Assembly: GCF_017305915.1 (NCBI RefSeq)
Contig: NZ_JAFKJN010000006.1
Coordinates: 62,001-126,000 of the forward strand
Direction of reading: 5' to 3'
Length of the DNA stretch: 64,000 nt
From: Reyranella sp.
Lineage (GTDB): Bacteria > Pseudomonadota > Alphaproteobacteria > Reyranellales > Reyranellaceae
Below the pieces are notes generated by a model. The model saw nothing but the letters and a program-made list of their open reading frames with translations, was not told the origin of the DNA and searched no databases. Each line of letters opens with the position of its first letter. The stretch's first letter is position 1. This document shows positions 31,961-40,398 of this stretch, one piece after another. Position numbers and translations under genes: made by a program.

Positions 31961-32542
31961 TCAGCGGGGCTCCGTCCAGCTTTCCGAGAACGCCAGGGCG
32001 CAGGTGCTGAAGGGCTGGCCCTCGCGCTCGCGCTTCCAGGGCTGGCCCTTGGCCTGCTGGCCATCGACGGTCAGCCGTGCGCCCAGGGCGGGGATGAGCA
32101 GCGTGCACACACCGTACGGCCGCGGGTTTGGCGGCTGGTTCGGCTGGGTGTGGATCAGGAGTGGCTCCCCAATGTCGTACCAAGTCAGCCCGATTTCGCT
32201 GTCGGCCGCCGAGACGTGCTCGGTCCAGAAGTACCGCGGATCGCCCGACTTGCTGAAAGCGGCATCGGTGACCGGAATCGTCAGGTCTTTCAGCTCGTTG
32301 TTCAGCATCCCCTGCACGGTCTGCTGCAGCCAGCGGGCCATCGCGATGTTGTCGGAATAGATGCGCCAGCGGCCTTCGGTGAGCTCGCTCTTCAAATAAA
32401 GGACATGTCCCGGCCCCATTGGGCAATGGATGATCCGCCAGTAGCTGGCATCGGTCGAATTGGGATCGCCATCCTTGGCACTCAGCCGGATGAACGGATT
32501 CTCCCCTGTGAGAATCGTGCGATTGGCATCGGCAACGCTCAT
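31961..32542 (-). CDS. hypothetical protein upstream of the HNH nuclease
   Basis: A 193-residue cytosolic protein with no family I recognise. It has no signal peptide or membrane helix. Notable stretches are DASYWRIIHCPMGPGHVLYL, GRWRIYSDNIAMARWLQQTV, and a C-terminal beta-rich part (CTLLIPALGARLTVDGQQAK, FSTCALAFSESW). ATG 32542 is supported by GGAGGGAG a few bases upstream. Being 15 bp from the HNH gene on the same strand, it is probably co-expressed with it and could be its partner. It is divergent from the FecR/DUF6600 gene. Confidence 0.6.
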   Translation of the reverse strand: MSVADANRTILTGENPFIRLSAKDGDPNSTDASYWRIIHCPMGPGHVLYLKSELTEGRWRIYSDNIAMARWLQQTVQGMLNNELKDLTIPVTDAAFSKSGDPRYFWTEHVSAADSEIGLTWYDIGEPLLIHTQPNQPPNPRPYGVCTLLIPALGARLTVDGQQAKGQPWKREREGQPFSTCALAFSESWTEPR

Positions 32543-32612
32543 TGACTCCCTCCGTTCCGGAACTCGCCTCGCGGTCCCGCGTTCTTCTCGCTGCAATAGC
32601 AGGAGACCGTTC

Positions 32613-35072
32613 ATGGTCGTCGTTCGGCAGGCGCTTGTCATCCTCGTCACGGGGACATTGGGCTATTCGGCGGCCGCATTCGGGCAACAAGTGTCGGCGC
32701 CGAACGACCCGCCGGGTCGGGTCGGGCGTCTGGCCTTCACGCAGGGCACCGTCTCCATCCACGACGCCGAGCGGACCGACTGGGAGCCCGCCGCCATCAA
32801 CACGCCGCTGACCACCGGCGACGCGGTCTGGACCGAGCCCAATGCCCATGCCGAGATCTCCATCGCCGGCACCCGCGTCCGCATGGACGGCGCCAGCCAG
32901 CTCGACATGCTGACCCTCGACGACCGCTCGACCCGCCTGCAGCTCGACCAGGGTCGCGTCGACATCAAGACCTTCGCCTACGACGCCAAGCAGCCCTACG
33001 ACCTGGTGACCCCGCGCGGCACCGCCACCCTGCAGCTGCAGGGCGACTACTATGTCGAGGCCGGCAGCACCGAGGATCCGACCCGCCTCGGCGTGCGCGC
33101 CGGCGCCGCCCAGTTCCAGGCGCCGGACGGTCGCGTGCTGGCGGTGCGCGCCGGCGAGGTCGCCGAGATCACCGGCGACGGCAGCTCGATGGAGCTGCAC
33201 ACCATCCAGTCCCCGCCGCCGCCGATGCCGCAGTACTGGGCCGCGCGCGACAAGCGCGTCGTCTACGATCAACCGCCGCAGTACCTGTCGGCCGGTGTCA
33301 CCGGCTACGAGGACCTGAACGCTTTCGGCGCGTGGCAGAACGATCCGGAGTACGGCCAGGTCTGGTATGTCCGCGACGCGCCGTCCGGCTGGGCGCCCTA
33401 CACCACCGGCCGCTGGGACTACCAGCCGGTCTATGGCTGGACCTGGATCGACGAGCAGCCGTGGGGCTTCGCGCCCTACCACTACGGCCGCTGGGCCCAG
33501 CGCAACAATCGCTGGTTCTGGGTGCCGCCCGAGCGCTCGCGGCCGGCCGTCTATGCGCCAGCGCTGGTCGCCTTCGTCGGCGGCACCGAGCTCAGCCTGG
33601 CGCTGGGCGCGCAGAACCGCCAGCCGGTCGGCTGGTTCCCGCTGGGACCGCGCGAGGCCTATGTCCCGCCCTACACCACCAACCGCGACTACTATCGTCG
33701 CCTCAACTATTCCGCGCGGGTGCAGGATCGCATCCTCGACGATCGCTGGATGCGGGCGCAGCGTCACGAGGCGGTGGCGCAGCAGCAGAACTGGATGAAC
33801 CGCCGCTTCACCACGGTCGTGCCGGCCGAGACCTTCGCCCGCTCGCAGCCGGTGCAGCGCGCCGCGATCCGCGTGTCGGCCGACAAGGTCGCCACCGTGC
33901 CGGTCGCCGCGGTCGCCGCACCGCCGCAGCCGACCCAGTCGATCCGCGCGCTGGTGGCGGCGCCCAACACGGCGCAGCGTCCGAACGTGCCGGCCACGCC
34001 CACCGCGCCGAACCAGGCCGCTGCAGGAGCCAACGTCGCAGCCCTGGCGGCGATCATGCCCGATCTGCAGGCGCAGAAAGCGCCCGGCCCGCAGATCATG
34101 TCGCGTTCGGCGGTGACGGCGAACGCGGGCGCCACCACGGGCGCCACTGGAGGCGCCGACGCCAAGGCGGCGCTGCCCAAGCTCGAGCCGCGCAATGCCT
34201 CGGCGCCGCCGCTGCCGCAGATCCAGGGCGAGCGAAAGCCCGCGACGGTGCAGGCCGGCCCACAGCAGGCGACCGCACCGGCCAACCAGCCGGCCGCGAC
34301 ACCGCCCAAGCCGGGCGAGCCGCAGGCCAATGCGCCGGCCAACCAGCCGGGCGTGCCGCCGCTGCCCGGTGAGCAGAACCGCGCGCAGCCCGGTCAGCCG
34401 AGCCAAGCGACCCTGCCGCCGATGCGCGATCGCAACGAGCAGCGTCCCGAGCCGCCGCGCCCGGGTCAGCCGCCGCAGGCGAACACGCAGCCCAACGCGG
34501 CGACGCCGGATGCTCAGCCGCCGAAGCCCGGTGAGCCGCCGAAGCCGCCACAGGCTCAGACGGCGCCGCAGCCGCCCAAGCCTCAGGCCGCACCCGCGCA
34601 GCAAGCCGCGCCTCAGCCGCCGAAAGCCGAGCCGCCCAAGCCGCCGCAGGCGCAGACACCGCAGCCGCCGAAGCCGCCGCAGGCAATGAATGCGCCGCAG
34701 CCGCCTCAGCCGCAGCACCAGCCGGTGCCTCCGCAGCCGCCGCAGCACCAGGCGACGCCGCCGGCACCACAGCCTCAGCAGCAGCTCATGCGTCAGCCAT
34801 CGGCTCCGCCGACGCAGCAGCAGACGCACGCCGCGCCTCCACCGCAGCCGCAGCAGGCGCCGGCCCCACCGCCGCAGATGCAGCAGCACACACCGGCCGC
34901 GCCGCCGCAGCAGGCTCACGCGCCCGCGCCTCCTCCACAGCCGCAGCGCCAGGCCGCGCCGCCGCCCCCGCCGCAGCAGGCCCAGCAAGCGCCGCATCCG
35001 CAGCCGCCTCCGCAACCTCAGCAGGCGCCGAAGCCACCGCAGGGCCAGCAGAAGCCCGACGAGAAGAAGTAG
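32613..35072 (+). CDS. FecR/DUF6600 domain protein with long Pro/Gln-rich C-terminus
   Basis: An 819-residue exported protein. It has a signal peptide (VVVRQALVILVTGTLGYSAAAFGQ). Residues ~35-190 form a FecR-like beta domain (VGRLAFTQGTVSIHDAERTD, GTRVRMDGASQLDM, TPRGTATLQLQGDYYV). Residues ~225-345 match DUF6600, with Trp/Tyr-rich repeats (APSGWAPYTTGRWDYQPVYG, WGFAPYHYGRWAQRNNRWFW). From about residue 540 to the end the chain is low-complexity PQ/PKP/PPQ repeats (GEPPKPPQAQ, PPQPQHQPVPPQPPQ) ending in KKPDEKK-like charge. It is probably periplasmic or wall-spanning. ATG 32613 follows AGGAG. Confidence 0.82.
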   Translation: MVVVRQALVILVTGTLGYSAAAFGQQVSAPNDPPGRVGRLAFTQGTVSIHDAERTDWEPAAINTPLTTGDAVWTEPNAHAEISIAGTRVRMDGASQLDMLTLDDRSTRLQLDQGRVDIKTFAYDAKQPYDLVTPRGTATLQLQGDYYVEAGSTEDPTRLGVRAGAAQFQAPDGRVLAVRAGEVAEITGDGSSMELHTIQSPPPPMPQYWAARDKRVVYDQPPQYLSAGVTGYEDLNAFGAWQNDPEYGQVWYVRDAPSGWAPYTTGRWDYQPVYGWTWIDEQPWGFAPYHYGRWAQRNNRWFWVPPERSRPAVYAPALVAFVGGTELSLALGAQNRQPVGWFPLGPREAYVPPYTTNRDYYRRLNYSARVQDRILDDRWMRAQRHEAVAQQQNWMNRRFTTVVPAETFARSQPVQRAAIRVSADKVATVPVAAVAAPPQPTQSIRALVAAPNTAQRPNVPATPTAPNQAAAGANVAALAAIMPDLQAQKAPGPQIMSRSAVTANAGATTGATGGADAKAALPKLEPRNASAPPLPQIQGERKPATVQAGPQQATAPANQPAATPPKPGEPQANAPANQPGVPPLPGEQNRAQPGQPSQATLPPMRDRNEQRPEPPRPGQPPQANTQPNAATPDAQPPKPGEPPKPPQAQTAPQPPKPQAAPAQQAAPQPPKAEPPKPPQAQTPQPPKPPQAMNAPQPPQPQHQPVPPQPPQHQATPPAPQPQQQLMRQPSAPPTQQQTHAAPPPQPQQAPAPPPQMQQHTPAAPPQQAHAPAPPPQPQRQAAPPPPPQQAQQAPHPQPPPQPQQAPKPPQGQQKPDEKK

Positions 35073-35078
35073 CCTGAG

Positions 35079-36047
35079 CTACAGAACCTGATTGCGGAGA
35101 ACCTGGTCGCCTTTCCAAAGGCGCTCCAGGTTCTCGATCAGGATGTCGATCACATTGTCCTCGTAGGCCCGAGTCTCGCCCGCCGTATGAGGCGTCACGA
35201 AGACGTTGGGCATCGTCCACAAGGGCGATGCCTCGGGCAGCGGCTCCTCCGCGGTGACGTCGAGCGCCGCCGCCGCGATCTTGCCCGCCTTCATGGTCGC
35301 GATCAGCGCCGCCTCGTCGGCGACCTTGCCGCGCGCCACGTTGACGAACATCGCCGACGGCTTCATCGCCGCGAAGGCCGCCGCGCTCATCAGGCCGGTG
35401 GTCTCGGGCGTGAGCGCGCAGGTCAGGGCGACGATGTCGGCCTGGGGCACCAGCTTCACCAGGTCGCCCATGGCGTGGATCGAGTCGGCGCCGTTGGTGC
35501 CTTTGCCGGGATCCTGGCGGATGCCGATCACCTTCATGCCGAACGCCTTGCCCAGCATGGCGAGATGGCTGCCGATGCGGCCCATGCCGACCACCAGCAT
35601 GGTCTTGGCGCCGAGCTCGTCCTCGCGTTGGGTGAGGTCGCCGATCATGCCGCGCCAGAACTTCTTGTGCTGATTGTCGCGCGCCTCGGGCAGGCGCCGT
35701 GCCACGGCGAGGATCAGCGCGATCGCGTGCTCGGCCACCGCGCGGGCATTGACGCCGGCGGCGCTGGCCAGCCGCACGTTCTTGGCGGCGAGCTGCTCCC
35801 TGGAATACTGGTCCATGCCCGAGCTGATCGACTGGATGAACTTCAGCTTCGAGGCCGACGGAATGAGATCGTTCTTCCACATGCCCGAGACAACGACCAC
35901 GTCGGCCTCGCCGACCCGCTTCTGGAAATCGTCGTAGTTCCAGACCTGGAAATTGCGGATGCCGGTTTTGCGCAAATCGAAGCGCGCCTGCATCTGGTAG
36001 GCGGCATGTGCGAAACAGATGGTCAGATCCTGCTTGGCCGGAAACAT
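35079..36047 (-). CDS. D-2-hydroxyacid dehydrogenase family protein
   Basis: A 322-residue NAD-dependent dehydrogenase. The Rossmann motif is TMLVVGMGRIGSHLA near residue 150. Catalytic Arg, Glu and His are in NVARGKVADEAA, ALDVTAEEPLPEASPLW and VFVTPHTAGETRAYED. The N-terminal half (SSGMDQYSREQLAAKNVRLA, GVNARAVAEHAIALIL) is standard for the family. It interconverts a 2-oxo acid and a D-2-hydroxy acid; the natural substrate is unknown. GAGGGGAG precedes ATG 36047. It lies next to a DadA-like oxidoreductase on the same strand (33-bp gap), suggesting a D-amino acid or 2-oxo acid route. Confidence 0.9.
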   Translation of the reverse strand: MFPAKQDLTICFAHAAYQMQARFDLRKTGIRNFQVWNYDDFQKRVGEADVVVVSGMWKNDLIPSASKLKFIQSISSGMDQYSREQLAAKNVRLASAAGVNARAVAEHAIALILAVARRLPEARDNQHKKFWRGMIGDLTQREDELGAKTMLVVGMGRIGSHLAMLGKAFGMKVIGIRQDPGKGTNGADSIHAMGDLVKLVPQADIVALTCALTPETTGLMSAAAFAAMKPSAMFVNVARGKVADEAALIATMKAGKIAAAALDVTAEEPLPEASPLWTMPNVFVTPHTAGETRAYEDNVIDILIENLERLWKGDQVLRNQVL

Positions 36048-36080
36048 GTAACTCCCCTCAAAACGACACGACGCCGTACA

Positions 36081-37316
36081 TCAGAAACGATCCGGCCGGA
36101 AGGGCTCCAAATCGACGGTCGTAGGCTTGCCGGTCGCCAGCTCGGCCACCAGCTTGCCTGTGATGCCCGCCATGGTCAGGCCGAGATGATCATGACCGAA
36201 GGCGAAGTACACGTTCCTGTGTCGCGGCGAGCGGCCGATCACCGGCTTGGAATCGGGATGCGAGGGGCGCGGCCCCATCCATTTCGAGGCCGCCTCTCCC
36301 TTCAGGCCCGGCACCAGCTCCCTGGCATGGCGCATCACCCTGTCGGCGATCCGCATGTCGGGCGGCGCGTCGGGGCCTGCGAACTCGGCGACGCCGGTGG
36401 CGCGGATGCCTTCGTGCATGTGGGCGAGCGACACGCTGCGATCGGCCGAGACCAGCGCGCGCTTCAGGCCGAACTCCTGCGGGCCGAACATGACGTGATA
36501 GCCGCGCTCGGCCTCGAGCGGGACCGACGTCCCGAGCTCAGCGGCGAGCGGCCGCGACCACACGCCGGCGGCGATCACCAGCCGATCGACGTCCAGCGGA
36601 CCGCGACCGGTGACGATCCGGTTCGGGCCGTCCGCGCCGATCTCGAAGCCCTTGACCTCGGCGGCGACGATCTCGCCGCCGCGCCGCACGAAATCCCTGG
36701 CCAGCGCATCGCACAGCCGCCACGGATCGATCGTCCGATGCACGTCGGGCAGCGACACCGCCTTGATGACCTTCTTGCTGAGCGCCGGCTCGATCTGGCG
36801 CGCCTCGTTGCCGTCGAGGATGTCCATGTGCACGCCGTTGCGCCGGCGCAGGTCGAGGGCATAGGCGGCATTCGCGAACGCCGCCTCGCTCTCGAAAGTC
36901 ATCAGCAGGCCGTCGTCGGACACCCACTGGCCGGCATCGGCGCCTTCGATCAGCGGCGCATAGCCCGCATGCGTGTGCACCAGCAGCGCGTTGCGCGCCC
37001 GGGCGATCTCCTCGACCCGCGACGGCCGCGACGCCGCCACGAGGCGCAGGAAGAAGGGCAGCGCCTTCGGGACATGCCCCCAGCGCAGCTTCAGCGGCGA
37101 GGTTGGGTCGAGCAGCATCTTCGGCACCTTCCTCAGCACGCCCGGCAGGGCGAACGGCACGCACGAGGCGGTGCCGAAGCTGCCGGAATTGCCGAAGGAC
37201 GCCTTCATGCCCGGCGCGCCCTTGTCGACCAGCCGCACCGTGAAGCCCTCGCGCTGCAGGTGAAGCGCGCAGCAGACGCCGACCAGGCCGGCGCCAATGA
37301 CCGTGAACTGCTGCAA
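36081..37316 (-). CDS. FAD-dependent oxidoreductase, D-amino acid dehydrogenase-like
   Basis: A 411-residue DAAO/DadA-type flavoenzyme. The dinucleotide motif FTVIGAGLVGVCCALHLQRE is at the very N-terminus, followed by ASFGNSGSFGTASCVPFALP (the FGNSG block of DadA relatives) and the C-terminal FAD motif YFAFGHDHLGLTMAGITGKL. It probably deaminates a D-amino acid to the 2-oxo acid and passes electrons to the membrane. TTG 37316 is the start: GGGAGG lies seven bases upstream and the beta-strand begins at once. It is divergent from the aldolase at 37421; an inverted repeat lies between. Confidence 0.9.
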   Translation of the reverse strand: MQQFTVIGAGLVGVCCALHLQREGFTVRLVDKGAPGMKASFGNSGSFGTASCVPFALPGVLRKVPKMLLDPTSPLKLRWGHVPKALPFFLRLVAASRPSRVEEIARARNALLVHTHAGYAPLIEGADAGQWVSDDGLLMTFESEAAFANAAYALDLRRRNGVHMDILDGNEARQIEPALSKKVIKAVSLPDVHRTIDPWRLCDALARDFVRRGGEIVAAEVKGFEIGADGPNRIVTGRGPLDVDRLVIAAGVWSRPLAAELGTSVPLEAERGYHVMFGPQEFGLKRALVSADRSVSLAHMHEGIRATGVAEFAGPDAPPDMRIADRVMRHARELVPGLKGEAASKWMGPRPSHPDSKPVIGRSPRHRNVYFAFGHDHLGLTMAGITGKLVAELATGKPTTVDLEPFRPDRF

Positions 37317-37343
37317 GACGAAACCTCCCGCGCTTCCCCCAGC

Positions 37344-37378
37344 CTAGAGCATATCGACGAGCATTGCCTGTGCTCTAG
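37344..37378. promoter_or_regulatory. inverted repeat in divergent promoter region
   Basis: CTAGAGCA (37344-37351) and TGCTCTAG (37371-37378) are perfect 8-bp arms with a 19-bp spacer. The site lies between the divergent DadA-like (start 37316) and aldolase (start 37421) genes. It is a candidate operator shared by both; the regulator is unknown. Confidence 0.4.
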
Positions 37379-37420
37379 CGTATCGCGCACTATGGCCAAC
37401 GACCAATTCAGGGGAATCCG

Positions 37421-38278
37421 ATGGCCATCCGCCGTAACCTGCTTCGCGAACGTCTCAATGCCGGCCAGCCGACCGTCGGCACGCACATCCTGTCCTGCTG
37501 GCCGACCCTGGTCGAGCTGATCGGGCACTCGGGCCAGTACGACTACGTCGAGTTCACCGCCGAGTACGCGCCGTTCGACATGCACGATCTCGACAATCTC
37601 GGCCGCGCCTTCGAGGTCGCGAATCTGGGCGGCATGATCAAGATCGAGCAGACGCAGTACACCCACCAGGCGATGCGTGCGATCGGCTCGGGCTTCCAGA
37701 GCGTGCTGTTCGCCGACATCCGGAACGTCGAGGATGCGAAGACCGCCGTCGACGCGGTGCGCGCCGAGACGACGATGGCGGCCGGCGCGCGCGGCCGCGG
37801 GCGGCTGGGCGTCGGCATGCGCCGCGACGTCGGCGTGGTGCGGCACGGCGGGCAGCCGGCCTATGTCGATGCGCTGAACGACGTGGTGATCGCCATCATG
37901 GTCGAGAAGAAGTCGTGCGTGGACGACCTCGAGCGGATCCTGTCGGTGCCGGGCATCGACATGGTGCAGTTCGGCGCCTCCGACTTCTCGATGAGCATCG
38001 GCAAACCTGCGCAGTACACCGATCCCGAAGTGCTGGCGGCGGAGAAGTACACGATCGAGCTGGCGCTGAAGATGGGCAAGAACCCGCGCGTCGAGCTGCG
38101 CGATCCCAGCGCCGCGGCCAAGTATCTCGAGATGGGCGTCCAGCATTTCTGCATCGGCTGGGACGTGCGCATCCTCGCCGACTGGTGGGACGCCAAGGGC
38201 GCGGAGATGCGCGGCATGGTCGACGGCAAGGCCAAGCCCGCCGCGAAGCCGGTCAAGGTCGCGGGCAACTACTCTTGA
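37421..38278 (+). CDS. HpcH/HpaI aldolase family protein
   Basis: A 285-residue TIM-barrel class II (metal-dependent) aldolase-family protein. It opens AIRRNLLRERLNAGQPTVGT and has YDYVEFTAEYAPFDMHDLDN near residue 45. The Glu in MVEKKSCVDDLERIL and Asp in VQFGASDFSMSIG correspond to the metal-binding Glu/Asp positions. Family members cleave 4-hydroxy-2-oxo acids to pyruvate or glyoxylate plus an aldehyde; the exact substrate is open. The C-terminal KPAAKPVKVAGNYS tail is non-catalytic. Its stop overlaps the TTG start of oligopeptidase B. Confidence 0.88.
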   Translation: MAIRRNLLRERLNAGQPTVGTHILSCWPTLVELIGHSGQYDYVEFTAEYAPFDMHDLDNLGRAFEVANLGGMIKIEQTQYTHQAMRAIGSGFQSVLFADIRNVEDAKTAVDAVRAETTMAAGARGRGRLGVGMRRDVGVVRHGGQPAYVDALNDVVIAIMVEKKSCVDDLERILSVPGIDMVQFGASDFSMSIGKPAQYTDPEVLAAEKYTIELALKMGKNPRVELRDPSAAAKYLEMGVQHFCIGWDVRILADWWDAKGAEMRGMVDGKAKPAAKPVKVAGNYS

Positions 38279-40353
38279 GGCCGCCGGTCGCCGAGCGGCG
38301 GCCGGCGCCGGTCACGCGGCACGGCCTCACCGTCGCCGACGACTATGCCTGGCTGAAGGACCCGAACTGGCAGAAGGTGCTGCGCGATCCGGCGCTGCTG
38401 CAGACCGACATCCGCGCCTATCTCGAGGCTGAGAACCGCTACGCCGAGGACATTCTCGGACCGACCGAGGCGCTGCAGAAGACGCTGGTCGCCGAGATGC
38501 GCGGCCGCATCAAGGAGGACGATTCGGGCGTGCCGATGCCTGACGGGCCGTTCGCCTACACCTGGAAGTATCGCCAGGGCGGCCAGCACGAGCAGATCGG
38601 CCGCACGCCGCGCGACGGCGGCGACTTCCACACCATCCTCGATGGCGATTCGCTGGCCAAGGTGTCGGACTACTTCAAGTTCGGCAGCCGGCGGCATTCG
38701 CCCGACCATAGGCTCGAGGCGTGGAGCGCCGACCTGCGCGGCTCGGAATACTTCACCCTTCGCGTGCGCCGCTGGGACACCGGCGAGGACCTGCCCGACA
38801 CGCTGACCGAGACCGGTGGCAGCGTGGTGTGGGGCCGCGATTCGACATTCTTCTTCTATGTGCAGGTCGACGAGAACCATCGGCCTCTGAAAGTCTTCCG
38901 CCATTGCCTCGGCACGCCGCAATCGGCCGATGTGCTGGTCTATGAGGAAAAGGACAGCGGCTGGTTCACCCGGATCGGCGAAAGCGCCAGCGGCCGGTTC
39001 TGCATCATCTCCGGCGGCGATCACGACACCTCCGAGGAGCGGCTGGTCGATCTGTCCGATCCGACTGCGATGCCGCGCCTGATCCAGCCGCGCGAGAAAG
39101 GCGTGCGCTACAGCGTCGAGGATCGCGGCGAGGAGCTGTTCATCCTCACCAACGCCGGCGACGCCATCGACTTCCGCATCGCCACCGCCCCTCTTGCCAC
39201 GCCGGACCGCGCGCGCTGGCGCGAACTGATCCCGCATCGGCCCGGCGTCTACATCCTGTCGGTCGAGCTGTTCGCCGGCCACCTGGTGCGGCTGGAGCGC
39301 GCCAACGCCCTGCCCTCGATCGTGATCCGCGACCTCGGCTCCGGCGCCGAGCACAGCATCGCCTTCGACGAAGCGGCCTACTCGCTCGACATGCAGGGCG
39401 GCTACGAGTTCGAGACCACGACTCTGCGCTTCACCTATTCGTCGATGACCACGCCGGCGGAGGTCTGGGACTACGACATGGCGACGCGCCAGCGCGTACT
39501 GCGCAAGCGCCAGGAGATCCCGTCGGGCCACGATCCGGCACGCTACGTGACCACGCGCCTGTTCGCCACGGCGCAGAACGGCGCCGAGGTGCCGGTATCG
39601 CTGCTGCATCGCCGCGATGTGACGCCGGACGGCACGGCGCCGCTGCTGCTCTACGGCTACGGCTCGTACGGCATGGCGATGCCGGCGGCCTTCTCGGCCA
39701 ACCGGCTGTCGCTGGTCGATCGCGGCTTCGTCTATGCCATCGCCCATATCCGCGGCGGCGCCGACAAGGGCTGGAACTGGTATCTCGACGGCAAGCGCGA
39801 GAAGAAGACCAACACCTTCGACGACTTCATCGCCGCCGGCCGCGCGCTGGTCGAGCGCGGCTACACCTCGGCCGGCCGCATCGTGGCGCATGGCGGCAGC
39901 GCCGGCGGCATGCTGATGGGCGCCGTCGCCAACCGCGCGCCCGAGCTGTTCGCCGGCATCGTCGCCGAGGTGCCGTTCGTCGACGTGCTCAACACCATGC
40001 TCGACGACACCCTGCCGCTGACACCGCCGGAATGGCCCGAATGGGGCAACCCGATCGCCGACGCCGAAGCGTTCCGCACCATCCTCGCCTACTCGCCCTA
40101 CGACAACGTCGCGGCACAGCGCTATCCCGCGATCCTCGCCATGGCGGGCCTGACCGATCCGCGGGTGACCTACTGGGAGCCGGCCAAGTGGGTGGCACGG
40201 CTGCGCGCCACCATGACCGGCGGCGGGCCGGTGCTGCTGCGCACCAACATGGGCGCGGGCCACGGCGGAGCCTCGGGCCGCTTCAGCCGGCTCGACGAGG
40301 TGGCGATCGCCTATGCCTTCGCGCTGCTGGCGGCCGGGAAAATCTCCTCCTGA
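38275..40353 (+). CDS. ptrB: oligopeptidase B-like S9 family peptidase
   Basis: A 692-residue S9A prolyl-oligopeptidase-family enzyme that cleaves short peptides after basic residues. The N-terminal beta-propeller starts APVTRHGLTVADDYAWLKDP. The C-terminal hydrolase domain has Ser542 (AHGGSAGGMLMG), Asp628 (MAGLTDPRVTYWEP) and His663 (GAGHGGASGR). The block EVPFVDVLNTMLDDTLPLT is characteristic of oligopeptidase B. The start is TTG 38275, overlapping the aldolase stop as TTGA; starting there gives the normal N-terminus and length of the family, and no other start in frame keeps it. It has no signal peptide. Confidence 0.92.
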   Translation: MRPPVAERRPAPVTRHGLTVADDYAWLKDPNWQKVLRDPALLQTDIRAYLEAENRYAEDILGPTEALQKTLVAEMRGRIKEDDSGVPMPDGPFAYTWKYRQGGQHEQIGRTPRDGGDFHTILDGDSLAKVSDYFKFGSRRHSPDHRLEAWSADLRGSEYFTLRVRRWDTGEDLPDTLTETGGSVVWGRDSTFFFYVQVDENHRPLKVFRHCLGTPQSADVLVYEEKDSGWFTRIGESASGRFCIISGGDHDTSEERLVDLSDPTAMPRLIQPREKGVRYSVEDRGEELFILTNAGDAIDFRIATAPLATPDRARWRELIPHRPGVYILSVELFAGHLVRLERANALPSIVIRDLGSGAEHSIAFDEAAYSLDMQGGYEFETTTLRFTYSSMTTPAEVWDYDMATRQRVLRKRQEIPSGHDPARYVTTRLFATAQNGAEVPVSLLHRRDVTPDGTAPLLLYGYGSYGMAMPAAFSANRLSLVDRGFVYAIAHIRGGADKGWNWYLDGKREKKTNTFDDFIAAGRALVERGYTSAGRIVAHGGSAGGMLMGAVANRAPELFAGIVAEVPFVDVLNTMLDDTLPLTPPEWPEWGNPIADAEAFRTILAYSPYDNVAAQRYPAILAMAGLTDPRVTYWEPAKWVARLRATMTGGGPVLLRTNMGAGHGGASGRFSRLDEVAIAYAFALLAAGKISS

Positions 40354-40398
40354 TTAGCAATCCGGAAGCGCTCAGGCCGGACGCTCATGCCGCAGCCC

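Noticed and set aside
31929..35015. 1028-codon Arg/Leu-rich frame on the minus strand
   Set aside because: It is the antisense of the Pro/Gln repeat gene; CCG/CAG repeats read as CGG/CTG. No domain is recognisable.
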